A stretch of 24,855 bases of DNA, taken from Stentor coeruleus. Lineage: Eukaryota > Ciliophora > Heterotrichea > Heterotrichida > Stentoridae. Within the stretch, counting starts at the first letter, position 1. Every line of letters starts with the position of its first letter. Shown piece by piece: positions 1-9,212 of the stretch. Made by a program: the position numbers and the translations under genes. Location: NCBI GenBank assembly GCA_001970955.1, contig MPUH01001067.1, positions 1 to 24,855 on the forward strand. The letters run 5' to 3'. The notes beneath the pieces were generated by a model. The model was not told where the DNA came from. It saw nothing but the letters and a program-made list of their open reading frames with translations, and did no database searches.

Positions 1-615
1 GCATTATACAGAATTCTAAAAAAAGATATTAAGAATACTTTTTTACTTTTGAGGGGAATAATACACCCGATTAATTCACACAAAAAATGATAACTGCTAC
101 TTAAAGATATATTTATGTATAATAGAAAATAGTTTAACTCAAATTGCATCACATTTATTAACCAAAATTAGACTGTTACTTATTATTATTAAATTATTCA
201 CATAATCATGTATGGCGATAGCTGAAGCACTGGTTGTCTGTATTAGAGTTTTATCAGCTCGAGCATTTTTTTGAGTGTCCTAATGATTTTACTAAATGAA
301 CAGTGGTGCATGGAGAATTTCTTGTTTCCTGATAGATATCTGGACAAGCCTCACAAGTCAGATAAGAACAATATTTAGCTTAGAAATAGTTTATTAGGCA
401 ACTAATGATATACTAATTTGCAGAAGCTTGGATGAACATAAACAATCTTAGCCCGGATCAACTCTAGCTTGATATTATATCCATCAGTCAGAAAAGGATA
501 TTTTTTGCGAAAATTGTTAGCGATGACAATTAGCATCAATCATTGAATACAAAATAATAAGGTGATGAAGTGAGGCTTAGAAATATCATTAAAGCATTGT
601 ATAATCAATTCAAAA
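1..615. other. Region upstream of the LITAF-like gene, no intact gene
   Basis: No intact standard-code gene is visible here. Bases 1-200 are very AT-rich. Bases about 208-655 are richer in G and C, like the coding regions, and hold gene-like plus-strand frames broken by in-frame TAG, TAA and TGA. The best runs from ATG 432 to TGA 654-656, with four internal TAR codons, and overlaps the first 41 bases of the next gene. This may be the degraded 3' part of a neighbour or chance. Confidence 0.4.
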
Positions 616-1327
616 ATGAAACCAAACAAGCAAAGAATTTTTTCAAGTCAGCCTGAGAAGCCAGGATCAGCTTCAAAGATTTACAATTCTAAATCAACTG
701 CTTCAATAAAAACTAATACAAGCAAAGTCGCCAAGACCATCAACATTCAGCCTTCAGAATTTTCGCTTAAAGATATCACAAAGCATTTCAAACAGAAGAA
801 AAGTCCTGTGCCTTTTAAACTTATCCAGTTTAGTGAAATGAAAAACGACTTAAAGAGCACAACAATAATAAAAGATGTTAAACAATCCTATGCATTTGTG
901 TCAGCACTCACTAACACGAATTCATATAATATTACTTACAGCAAAACAAAANACTAACACGAATTCATATAATATTACTTACAGCAAAACAAAAGAAACC
1001 ACGATTCCTACCAGAAGAAGCTTAAGCGAAGCATGGAAGGATGAAGAAATTTGCAATAATACCACAGATACTTTCATAAATAAACCGGAAAGCATGGACC
1101 TGTATTATGGGATCATACCTTCAAAGTATTGGTGCATGAAATGCAAAGAAGATGTGATATCTGATGTTAAAATGAATCTTCCAACCCTTTCGGTGTAATC
1201 TTTATTTAGTTGGAATAGAATTTGTTGCAATTCTTGCTATTCACCAAATGATAAATTTCAAGAAATCATTCATAAATGCCCAAGATGCCAAAAATTACTA
1301 GAGAAGTTTACCCCAAAGCTACTTTAA
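616..1327 (+). CDS. LITAF-like zinc-ribbon protein (two exons, interrupted by an assembly gap)
   Basis: LITAF-domain proteins sit on the cytosolic face of endosomal and lysosomal membranes through a split zinc ribbon. The gene becomes one frame of 217 residues after two corrections: collapsing the duplicated 42 bases around the N at 952, and removing a 15-base intron (1195-1209). The first half is Lys/Ser/Thr-rich and disordered. The last 75 residues carry a CMKC knuckle followed by EDV, then CCNSC, then HKCPRCQKLL, which matches the LITAF C-terminal H-x-C-P-x-C. Without the intron the frame stops just before the second knuckle. Odd: the usual hydrophobic membrane-inserting stretch between the knuckles is replaced by about 20 mostly polar residues. 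The family call rests on the cysteine pattern; another small zinc ribbon is possible. Confidence 0.7.
910..994. repeat. Single-N assembly gap flanked by a 42-bp direct duplication
   Basis: Bases 910-951 and 953-994 are identical and separated only by the N at 952. Collapsing one copy and the N restores a continuous reading frame in the LITAF-like gene. This is most likely two overlapping contigs joined without merging, not a biological repeat. Confidence 0.92.
1195..1209 (+). other. 15-base spliceosomal intron
   Basis: GTAATCTTTATTTAG interrupts a Val codon (phase 2). Removing it joins the two zinc knuckles of the LITAF-like protein. The A at intron position 10, six bases from the 3' end, recurs in every intron found in this window. 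Confidence 0.9.
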
Positions 1328-1404
1328 TTTGAAATTAAAAGTATATATTAGAATCTCCTTAAATGGACTTACAGCCCATTTAAGTATCAATATAATATTT
1401 AAAT

Positions 1405-2388
1405 ATGAGCCAAGCTGAAGAAGAAGAAAAACACATTCCTGTGCAGATGACTAAAGACAATATAAAATCTGGACTTTCACAAATAGGCAAAACATTTGAC
1501 GGCTCTTCAGTAGCCTACATCAAACTTGAATTAGAAAACAAGGAGCTTGATATTGTAAGTGATGAGCTAAAACATTACAGGCACTTGCGTTATGTTAACC
1601 TCTCAGGCAACCATTTCGATTCGATACAAGTGATGTCTGAATTGCCATATATTTTGAAGTTGGAGCTTCGTGGAAACAGAATAAATTCCTTAGAAGTTTT
1701 CAATAACGCTTCAACTTTCCATTACCTTCAAGTCCTCGACTTATCAAAAAATATGATCCCAGCTCTAACCGCCTTGCATGTTCCTAAGTTAGTGAATCTA
1801 AAGTTATCAAATAATCTAATAGCTAATATTCACAACTTTCAAGGACACAATTCATTAAAAGTTATTGATTTAAGAGGCAACAAGCTTAAAAGTTTAGCCC
1901 AACTCCATAATATTCCTTCACTTGAAGAACTATGGCTTGCTGAGAATACTATATCTTCACTAGCTGGCCTAAAAGATCTGCCTAATTTGAAGAAAATTCA
2001 TTTGAGAAAAAATACTTTTAATACAATAGACCATAATAGTTTACCAGAACTCCCAAGCTTATCTTACTTGAATTTTAGAGAAAATGAAATTGTAGATCCA
2101 GGAGTCTTTGCTGGCTTGAGGATATATAAATCACTTGTCAAGCTTGTGGTTACTGATAATCCTATCAAGCCTGAACCTAGTGGTGATTTGAAAAAAGAGG
2201 TTCTTATTTCATTACCTCAGTTAAAGTTTATTGGTAAAGAAGAAGTGCAAGCTGAGGAAAGGGAAGATGCAATAAATGAGGCTGCAGAAAGAAAAAGATT
2301 AGCAGAAGAAGCTAGAAAGGAAGCTGAAAGAGCTGCAAAGGAAGCTTTAGAAAACGGAGACAATAAAGAAGCTGAAGAAGACTCATAA
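1405..2388 (+). CDS. LRRC23: Leucine-rich repeat protein, LRRC23 / radial spoke type
   Basis: The 327-residue product has about eight LRRs (roughly residues 60-270; units such as LRYVNLSGNHF, LVNLKLSNNLI, LEELWLAENTI, LSYLNFRENEI), a capping segment (LVKLVVTDNPI) and an acidic, Glu/Ala/Lys-rich helical tail that starts EEVQAEEREDA. The N-terminal lead, the repeat spacing and the cap followed by an EEERAE-like tail match LRRC23, known as a radial-spoke component of motile cilia. Its role would be to stabilise radial spokes in the axoneme. It has an ATG start, no intron and ends in TAA. Other SDS22-like LRR proteins are possible, but the tail fits LRRC23 best. Confidence 0.78.
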   Translation: MSQAEEEEKHIPVQMTKDNIKSGLSQIGKTFDGSSVAYIKLELENKELDIVSDELKHYRHLRYVNLSGNHFDSIQVMSELPYILKLELRGNRINSLEVFNNASTFHYLQVLDLSKNMIPALTALHVPKLVNLKLSNNLIANIHNFQGHNSLKVIDLRGNKLKSLAQLHNIPSLEELWLAENTISSLAGLKDLPNLKKIHLRKNTFNTIDHNSLPELPSLSYLNFRENEIVDPGVFAGLRIYKSLVKLVVTDNPIKPEPSGDLKKEVLISLPQLKFIGKEEVQAEEREDAINEAAERKRLAEEARKEAERAAKEALENGDNKEAEEDS

Positions 2389-2706
2389 TAACCAAGCAAA
2401 TACAGGTTTTTAAGTAGGATAGCTAAAGGAATATAAACCAAAGATTGGATAGTTATGATTGGAGAGAATAATTCTAAAATTTATTAATTAGAAAGTGATT
2501 AGTAGTTTATCCAAACAGATTAGGTTTAAATATAATTTTGAAGTCATATATATTATTTGTGGGAAGTATTAGCTTCTTTGCTTTAATAAGACTGTCGACC
2601 AACTATTAATAACGTTGAAGAATGGAAATAATTAATCATAGCAAAACTTAAACTATAGTTAAATAAACTATATAAAGTACTTGAGTAAAGTTAAAATCGA
2701 ATATAA
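2389..2706. other. Intergenic, AT-rich
   Basis: This 318-base spacer lies between two plus-strand genes. I see no frame, repeat or RNA gene. It presumably holds the 3' end of the LRR gene and the promoter of the next gene. Confidence 0.6.
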
Positions 2707-3327
2707 ATGGCGTACGAAAAGCCTTCAGAAAACCCTATTGTATACACTCACAAAGAATTTGGAGCCGCTTTCTTTGATCGTTCCCTTCCTAACGCTTACG
2801 AAAGGATGTTCATGATATGCAGAGCAATCAATTACGATATGACTAACTATAACAAATTATATTCAACTCCTGATCTAGCCAACAGAAGAAGGTTTGTGAA
2901 AAATGTCTTTAGATTTGTTGATCATCCGATAAGATATTTTGTTTGGAAAGTTCTTCCATACATAAAAAGTGGCAAGATCCGAGCATTTCCTGCATTTTGG
3001 TTCATGTGTTACATTGGAGGCTGGTGGTTTGCTGGAAGCGCTTTCGCAAAATCTGCAGTAAAGGAAGCAAGGGAAAGAGTTTATGAAGGACATGATGCAA
3101 TTGAGACTCCTATAGAAGAGTTTAGCTATTCTAGAATGTCAACCTTGTATTTCCATGAAAGCGAAGGCAACGCAGCAAAAGGACTAATTTCAGGTAAGAA
3201 TTATCCTCCAATGGCATCTTTCTGTAGGCTCAACTATCATATCAGAGACCAAAACCTGAGAAAGTACTTTGCCCACAGAGAAAGACGTGGGGCAGACCTT
3301 TTTACAGGTAAACCATTAGCTAGCTAG
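2707..3327 (+). CDS. Hypothetical single-pass membrane protein, possibly mitochondrial
   Basis: The product has 206 residues, starts at ATG and ends in TAG. I do not recognise the family. A Trp/Gly-rich hydrophobic segment at about residues 94-114 (FPAFWFMCYIGGWWF) is the only likely membrane helix. The flanks are basic and aromatic, with many Arg and Tyr, and there is no obvious cleavable signal. This size and layout resemble the lineage-specific small subunits of ciliate mitochondrial respiratory complexes, but that is only an analogy. Codon use matches the neighbours, so it is probably a real, well-expressed gene. It converges on the DHHC gene with 59 bases between the stop codons. Confidence 0.75.
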   Translation: MAYEKPSENPIVYTHKEFGAAFFDRSLPNAYERMFMICRAINYDMTNYNKLYSTPDLANRRRFVKNVFRFVDHPIRYFVWKVLPYIKSGKIRAFPAFWFMCYIGGWWFAGSAFAKSAVKEARERVYEGHDAIETPIEEFSYSRMSTLYFHESEGNAAKGLISGKNYPPMASFCRLNYHIRDQNLRKYFAHRERRGADLFTGKPLAS

Positions 3328-3386
3328 ACTATTAGTAATTCAGTCTACATCAAAATTTTAGTCTTTTAATAAAATCATGCTTTTAC

Positions 3387-4355
3387 TTAGTCAGCCTTGT
3401 GCTGGATGACAGTAATATTATTGCTTAGGACTTCGAATTTGTCTTTCTTCCCAATGCTACTAAAGATAAAAGGAGTAATTTCAAGTTGTTTGGCTTTTCT
3501 TTTGCTTAAGTTCATTTTAATCCCAAAGCAAATCATGTAAGCATTACGAAAAAATCCAATATTGTAAGGATTATAGCGTGGCTGCTGCCAAGCTTTTGTA
3601 AAATACTCATGAGTTGTAATGTTTTTGTATACTAAATATAAGTGAAAAGAAATTAAGGCACTAATGAAAAAAAAAAGCTGCATAAATCTTACTATTCCAC
3701 TATAGGCAGATATAAAAATTGTGCCACCATAATTTTCGATAACTACTTTTATCTTTATATTGTTGACATCCTCGTAAAGATAGGTGATAGATACATAAAA
3801 ATCATAGCTTATAAGACCCAAAATAGCGAAGAGAAATAAAAGGAAGTCTTTATAATTATATTTTCCAATACAGTTTCCTAACCATGGACAGTGATGATCA
3901 TACTTTTCAACGCAGACTCCGCAGATTCTACAGTGAGAAGTACGGAAAGGCCTCAAAATATTGCAAACTCTACAGTATTTTATATGCTGAATTCTTGCTT
4001 GTTGGGTGAAACTTGCATAGCGTGACTGAAAACGATATGAACGTGAAGGAGATTCCTTAAAAAAATTTTCAACACTTTTCGATATATCTTTGGCAAGCAT
4101 AAAGCCAGGATTTGATATAACTAGCTTGATCATTAAAAATATGCAAATCATGAACAATAATGAACTTATAACTATATGCTCTGGGCATTTCTTTAAATAC
4201 AATGCATTAGAGACATAAAAAACTATCTGTGGTGCGATAGTCATTACAAATGTAATCAAAACTCTTTGCAATTCAGGTCTAAATCGATATTACCCTGCTC
4301 TTATTTTTTTATTGCAACAAAACACTCCTCGAAGATTGCTGTTATTTTTTTCCAT
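3387..4355 (-). CDS. DHHC-type palmitoyltransferase (two exons)
   Basis: Protein S-acyltransferases attach palmitate to cysteines of membrane-associated proteins. The first exon (4294-4355) starts at ATG 4355. A 15-base intron (4279-4293) follows, then the main exon (3387-4278), giving 317 residues. The first exon supplies the RAGPE segment that matches the G-P-D/E element usual just before the first membrane helix in this family. Four hydrophobic helices are visible, with the Cys-rich domain between helices 2 and 3: CRVC, HCRICGVC, then DHHC at about 148-151 followed by PWLGNCIG. A TTHE motif (TTxE, about 242-245) and an NPYNIG-FRN segment follow the last helix. All catalytic elements are present. 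The protein substrate cannot be inferred. Confidence 0.95.
4279..4293 (-). other. 15-base intron in the DHHC gene
   Basis: Read on the minus strand it is GTAATATCGATTTAG, phase 2 inside a Gly codon. Splicing joins a 20-codon first exon with an ATG to the DHHC frame; without it the frame has no nearby ATG. Confidence 0.88.
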
Positions 4356-4485
4356 AATAATGCAAAAAAGTTTAAATTAGATATATTTAAAGAGAACTTG
4401 CATCAATAATTATCTAAACTCGTGCTTAGTAAATTAATAAAGCTTATTCATATAATTCTAAATGAATTTGCATCTTATATTATTC

Positions 4486-5955
4486 TTAAATGTAATGCGC
4501 TATCATAAAGACAAAAATCGCTACAAACACCAAGGCTGAAATTATCAAAATAATGATAGATATCAGATAATTATACCTAAAGTCAAATTCAGTTTTTTCC
4601 TTAATAATTTTTTCAGCAGCAAGACAAAAGAGTGGAATAAATATAGCATTGTCTACAACATTAGCAGTGCCAGCTACCTCTAGAATAATACTTAAATCAT
4701 TAAAAAAGAATCCAATCACTAAAGGAATCGAAGCCATCACTAGGTTGTATTTTGTAATCACAGACTATTTAGAAATTACTTGTGTCAATTCACTAGCTTT
4801 TTTATATCCATATTTCACACTCAAAAGATTATCGCAGAGATTCGAGCAGATAATAGGAAAAGCTGAAGCAATATCTAATGCTGGAAGAATAATTACTATA
4901 TATGAAATAGCATAGCACCACCATGGTTTGTCATTAGGATCTCCCCCTGCTGAGTAATCTCTCCAGTTTAAAGTAATCATTTTTTCTACATCTTCTATTC
5001 CATAACTAGATATTATTCCCAGACATGTAAATATGGAAATAACTGTGAGCAAGGCTGCGTTATTTATTAGTGGGACATTTTTTTTCTTATCTCTAACAAA
5101 GTTTGTTGTTGTAGGCAAATTATTCTGAAAGAGATTAGCTAGAAATATTACTGGGACAATATTTTCAAATGCACTTATGTCAAAGATTTTGGGATCAGCA
5201 TTATTTTCTCCATCATCCTCTAACTCAGAATTTGTTGCTATAGCAATGCAAGTAGTGATAATGATTATGCTAAACACTATCAATCTAAAACTACACATGA
5301 GGATTTGCCACCATTTTTGCTCTCTAAAACGGAAAAAACATAGAGTTAACATAATGCAAGCAAAAATAGCTACATAAATCCAATACTTGTATCTGCATTC
5401 ATTAATATAATCATCGTAATCGTAAATATTGCAAGTTTCAAGGCCAAATAAAGAAATGTTTGACACTAAAGATGTGCCGAATATAGATGTATATGAAACT
5501 AATGATGATAGTATATGTATGAAAAGAAATATATTGAAAATAAATGCCATGCGCTTTCCTAATGTGAGCTTGATGATTTCATAAAAATCAAATTTTCGAG
5601 TGCTAATTCCTGTAGGGACATCTGTGGAATCTATAAGATTTTGATTTTCTTGAGAATTATTAAAAGCATTGTGTGGCTTGTCAAATAGAATAGTTGATAG
5701 TGGAACGGTTTCAGCTTTAAGTCCCTTTTCTCTATATCTGGCAATAGTTTCGGCTCTGCACCAGCCTTGCATTGTTTGATAAGAAAGCATCATTGATATC
5801 AAAGCAACAACAAACTGAACGATAAGTCCAAAAAGCACACCAGATTGAGAATAACCCCATGGAATATTTAGGATACCTGCACCGATCAAGCTATTTATTG
5901 TGAATGCATAACCTACAAACCAAGATTCTCCTAAGTCTTCTGTGCCGCTTCCCAT
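4486..5955 (-). CDS. Amino acid transporter, AAAP (Aa_trans) family, two exons
   Basis: These carriers move amino acids across plasma, vacuolar or lysosomal membranes, usually coupled to H+ or Na+. Exon 1 (4780-5955) and exon 2 (4486-4764), joined by removing a 15-base intron, give 484 residues. The first helix carries the unwound-helix signature NSLIGAGILNIPWGYSQSG (residues 21-39), typical of this family. About ten to eleven hydrophobic helices follow, the last two encoded by exon 2. Between the second and third helices is a long hydrophilic loop (about 65-125). A second hydrophilic stretch rich in Asp/Glu lies mid-protein, before helix 7. The substrate is not predictable. It lies upstream of the DHHC gene on the same strand, but the 130-base spacer suggests separate transcripts. 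Confidence 0.88.
4765..4779 (-). other. 15-base intron in the transporter gene
   Basis: Read on the minus strand it is GTAATTTCTAAATAG, phase 0, after a Gln codon. Its own TAG falls in frame, so an unspliced message would end at 396 residues and lose the last two membrane helices. Confidence 0.9.
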
Positions 5956-6833
5956 TTATTATATTCGTTTTAATATTATGCTTAATTGTACTGCAGAAAT
6001 CTTCTTTTTATTAAAAGCATCTGTAATTTCTATCTGCATTAATATCAATTTGATTATTCTTAAATATATATTTTTTCCACTTTATATTACTTTAAAATTT
6101 CAAATAAAAAGCTAGAATAAGGCTTGAATGCTTTGGAGTGATAGAAATTATATTTAATTGTGAATTATCGAAGGGTAAAGTTTAAAGTGGGTGATAGTTA
6201 AGGTAACATGGTTTAAACCTTGTCCGATCGAGGTTTGTTTGTCCTACGATCTCTTTCTTTAGGCAGATTCGGTATGCTAAACCACTCGTTGTCATGCAAC
6301 TTTTTACTTGGATGCTCTTTCTTTAGGCAGATTCGGTATGTTAAACCACTCGTTGTCATGCAACTTTTTACTTGGCTGAGGAATCTTTACTGTTTCTTTT
6401 CTTTAGTATCAAGATGATGGAGGCAAGTCTTGTGTTATCAAAGGGTAAAATAATATATATAATATAAAGATTATCACAAAGATCGCCATAAAGATTTCCA
6501 TAGAGATAATTGTATTCTTGTATTTATTATTCATTTTCCCTGAAATATAAACAGGCAATAAAATTTAGAAGAATATAATGCATCAAAACTCGTATCTGAA
6601 CAGTCTCTTTCTATCTAATGTTTATCTCATAATAAAAAATAGAATTCATTTGTTACATGCAAAGATCTCCTAATTAGAATATCAAATATTGTTCTAAAGA
6701 TGTTTTATTAATCTCCTAAGTCGTATTTAATAGACTGATAGAATAATAAAGATTTTGACATAATCTAATTAAAATTACTTTAGTATTTTCTAATACAATT
6801 TTCAAGGTTTAAGCATGCCAAATTATAATTATT
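5956..6833. other. Divergent intergenic region with a GC-richer island
   Basis: This 878-base region lies between the divergent transporter and SAXO genes. Most is AT-rich, with no frame I trust. Bases about 6165-6450 are GC-richer and contain the 64-bp tandem repeat. A 16-mer (TTATCRAAGGGTAAAR) occurs at 6165-6180 and again at 6435-6450, bracketing the island. A hairpin (AAACCT/AGGTTT, 6215-6236) and a palindrome (GGTTTAAACC, 6210-6219) precede the repeat. No tRNA shape is evident. Confidence 0.5.
6251..6375. repeat. 64-bp tandem duplication, two copies
   Basis: Bases 6251-6311 and 6315-6375 match over 61 bases with one difference (C at 6277, T at 6341), giving a period of 64. Each copy contains CTCTTTCTTTAGGCAG and a small GTTG...CAAC hairpin. 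A third CTTTAG-containing partial occurs near 6393-6406. Two copies with no regular spacer exclude a CRISPR array. It may be a duplicated piece of a non-coding RNA or regulatory element. Confidence 0.85.
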
Positions 6834-7604
6834 ATGTCCGCAGATTGTAAACTATCAGAACTCCCACCTGTTGGTGAGACAAATCACCGCACTGGGCATT
6901 GCTATTGCCATTTGTGTACCTGTGGTGAGCATATTTGTCCTGGAGATAGACTAAAAGGAGACAGATACTTGAAATCAGCACTATCTTCAATTTATAAAAA
7001 AGACTTCACAAAGAAAAACAGTGGAAAGTCAGAGTAATATTTATAAAGGGCGTATTTGCGAGACTGTGCCTTGAATCCTGGCTGCAACAAAATGGATTTG
7101 AAGACGACCAAGCAGCAGGATTTTGTTAAATTTGACTGTGAAAAAACTAAAAGCGCTAAATATGAAAGGAAAAATAACACTGATGTACTTAAATTTGCTG
7201 GAAGCTCAAATTATCGTAGTGAATTTCCTGATTGGGGTCATTATGAGTTTATAAACATAGGGAAGTTTAGAGGACCTTATAGAAATTCAGAGGTGAAATT
7301 TAGTCCACAAACGACTTATACTCAGAATTTCTGCCAAGGACTTAAGGGTCAGGGTACAAAATCAGCAAAAAAAATATTTGAATCTAATCCTATAACTGCT
7401 GAAGAGATGTTTTTTTCTAATACAACTTCGAGAGAAAGCTATAAAACCTTTGGTAAAAATTATTTTCCTGAGAAGGCCAAAAATATAGCATTGGGAATTG
7501 TTCCATTGGAAGCCCCGAAGTCAGCTTATGAGACTTTATATAGGACAGACTTTAACTGGAAAGAGACACCAACTATTTACCCTAAAAAAACTACTAGATA
7601 TTAA
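6834..7604 (+). CDS. SAXO (FAM154/MAP6-related) axonemal microtubule protein, two exons
   Basis: SAXO proteins bind and stabilise axonemal and basal-body microtubules. Exon 1 (6834-7033) and exon 2 (7049-7604), joined across a 15-base intron, give 251 residues. Near the N-terminus is the family's cysteine signature, HCYCHLCTCGEHICP (about residues 22-36; C23, C25, C28, C30, C35). The rest holds degenerate Mn-type repeats with the Y..DF/F..W pattern, for example SNYRSEFPDWG, TTYTQNFCQG and TLYRTDFNWKE. The protein is basic and without membrane segments. At 251 residues it is on the short side for the family. Each exon alone would look like an unrelated fragment; the cysteine signature and the repeats are joined only by splicing. 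Confidence 0.82.
7034..7048 (+). other. 15-base intron in the SAXO gene
   Basis: GTAATATTTATAAAG, with an AAG rather than the commoner TAG acceptor. Removing it keeps the frame (a Glu codon is restored) and joins the cysteine signature to the Mn-like repeats. Confidence 0.82.
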
Positions 7605-8134
7605 TTAAGAATCCATTGCTGATCATAAAAATATGATTAAAATTTACAATTAATTATGTAGTTTAAAATAATCATTTAAGAGTGAAAGTCAGAGATTAAG
7701 ATGATGATTGATCCCTAGAAAAGTGTAATTAATTTCTTCTGTTTTTAATTACGTGGATTATTTACTGTTTCTTGCATTTTTCTCTATTGTTGCGCTATTA
7801 CAATCCTCTAAAACTTGCTTCTCTGATTTTCCTCAGTTTACGATTTTTGGTATTAACACTTGAGTCTAGCACTCTCATGTCCGAATGCCTGATCAATGGA
7901 CAGAAGGGGCTATAAATTTAATTTCTTCCTTTTGGCTCAAGAGAAGATGGATTCCACTCATTCATGCACTAAAATTCTCAACTAGCTGGATAAGACAGCG
8001 ATTCTTCAGAAAGTTACAAACTCTCCAAGAGAATCTCATTTAATAACTGTAAGTCTATTAGGTATATTTTATTGATGTTTAATACTAAATTCTCTCTATC
8101 AATGCTGATTATTAACATGTTAATTTTAGTTAAT
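7605..8134. other. Convergent intergenic region with a gene-like remnant
   Basis: This 530-base region lies between the 3' ends of the SAXO gene and the minus-strand gene. Bases 7605-7780 show nothing. Bases about 7790-8075 are GC-richer and contain the nearly open frame listed separately. Confidence 0.5.
7896..8075 (+). pseudogene. Possible small gene or gene remnant with one in-frame TAG
   Basis: From ATG 7896 a 59-codon frame runs to TGA 8073-8075 with a single internal stop (TAG, 7983-7985). The composition is protein-like, for example FLLAQEKMDSTHSCTKILN before the stop and KTAILQKVTNSPRESHLIT after it. I recognise no family. It could be the last piece of a decayed gene, a small gene with recoding, or chance. 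Confidence 0.3.
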
Positions 8135-8854
8135 TTAAGCAGGCATGCGCTTATAATGTATTCGGTTTCTATTCTGATTTCTTATACGAATTTCTGAGTA
8201 TAATCCTGAATCTAGAAGTGAGAGTTCATACAATTTTTTATATTCCTCTTGGCCCTTATAAGTTTTCAAATATTCACTCTCTGCTTCACCAGTATAATTT
8301 ATGCAGCTTATAAAATCTAAGCTAGAATATCTATTATGCTGACTCTGAGATGATATGGGGGGCAATTTTATTACAGATCTAGATTTTCTTTTTGGAATAA
8401 GAGCGAATGGGTTTTCTTCTTTTGGTTTCTTGAAATCGAAAATCCCACTCATTTTCCTCATAAGTGTAGGCTTGCTTGAAAGTTTTTTCATCAACTTTTT
8501 AGAGAGTTTCTTTTTAAGTTTTTCTGGTTTGACATTATTTTTATCATTGTTCAAGGCCAGACTGTAATTTGACATTTTTCTTACCATAGAGTCGTATTTA
8601 GATACTGGTGGCTTTTCATAGTGAATTTTTGCAGGATAGAGATAATTTAAAGCTTTTTTTAATGCTGGAGGCAAGGATGCTCTGTTTTTTGCATATCTTT
8701 TAGAAATTGCTGTAGGTTGTGATGAACCTAGAGGTGACATGGCAATGACTTCTTCTTTTGTCATGTAATCTTTATGGGTAGGATTCTTAATTATCCCATA
8801 TGTTTTTAAAGTCAAACTTTTTATCTTGTCCATTATATCTAGATGTTCTGTCAT
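8135..8854 (-). CDS. Hypothetical basic, Lys/Ser-rich protein
   Basis: The product has 239 residues, an ATG start and a TAA stop; I do not recognise the family. There is no membrane segment or signal peptide. The middle is strongly basic with repeated Lys clusters (about residues 113-145, such as KLKKKLSKKLMKKL). Proline/serine patches (RSVIKLPPISSQSQ) and a Tyr/Glu-rich C-terminal part follow. The look is of a largely disordered cytoskeletal or nucleic-acid-binding protein, but no function is shown. It is divergent from the NT-C2 gene, with 358 bases between start codons. Confidence 0.7.
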   Translation of the reverse strand: MTEHLDIMDKIKSLTLKTYGIIKNPTHKDYMTKEEVIAMSPLGSSQPTAISKRYAKNRASLPPALKKALNYLYPAKIHYEKPPVSKYDSMVRKMSNYSLALNNDKNNVKPEKLKKKLSKKLMKKLSSKPTLMRKMSGIFDFKKPKEENPFALIPKRKSRSVIKLPPISSQSQHNRYSSLDFISCINYTGEAESEYLKTYKGQEEYKKLYELSLLDSGLYSEIRIRNQNRNRIHYKRMPA

Positions 8855-9212
8855 TTATAACTATCTTTTCTTTCCATATATATAATACATATTAAAACAA
8901 GCTATATAATATCCATACTAGATCTAGTTCCTGGCAATAAAAATGAAGCATTATTAGGGAAATTAATTAACAGAAAAAATAAAAAACTCCTTTCTTATTA
9001 TAAATTTAGATAGTTTTTATCAATTCTAAAACAAATTTCCCTCTAATAAGTTCATTCACTAATTCTTGCTATCAATTGAGGCTATTTAAGTCATTGAGCT
9101 AAAAAAACTTGACTATACACAGTGTTTTATTCGAAAAATGTAATAAGAGATATAGTATTACTAGTTTAATTAAATTAAGGGACAAATTAAAGCAGCCTGA
9201 AGCTATTCATAA
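8855..9212. promoter_or_regulatory. Shared divergent promoter region (inferred)
   Basis: These 358 bases separate two divergent start codons, so both promoters should lie here. The sequence is AT-rich with homopolymer A and T runs. I find no recognisable core element, and the call rests on position only. Confidence 0.4.

Noticed and set aside
375..423. Longer intron suggested by TACTAAT followed by TTTGCAG near 411-423
   Set aside because: No matching donor at a sensible distance; all supported introns here are 15 or 16 bases.
2217..2441. Ser/Ala-rich minus-strand frame at the end of the LRR gene
   Set aside because: Antisense of the Glu/Ala/Lys-rich tail of the LRRC23-type protein.
4649..4915. 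88-codon plus-strand frame inside the transporter gene
   Set aside because: It is antisense to two transporter exons and spans the intron; it is a shadow of the real gene.
6205..6240. tRNA T-arm-like sequence near GGTTTAAACC
   Set aside because: No cloverleaf, anticodon arm or acceptor pairing could be drawn; the stretch is simply palindromic.
6251..6375. CRISPR-like repeat
   Set aside because: Only two adjoining copies with a three-base joint and no spacers, in a eukaryotic genome with introns.
6220..6417. 65-codon open frame across the 64-bp repeat
   Set aside because: It exists because the repeat period is nearly in phase by chance; it has repeated text, no family and no coding bias.
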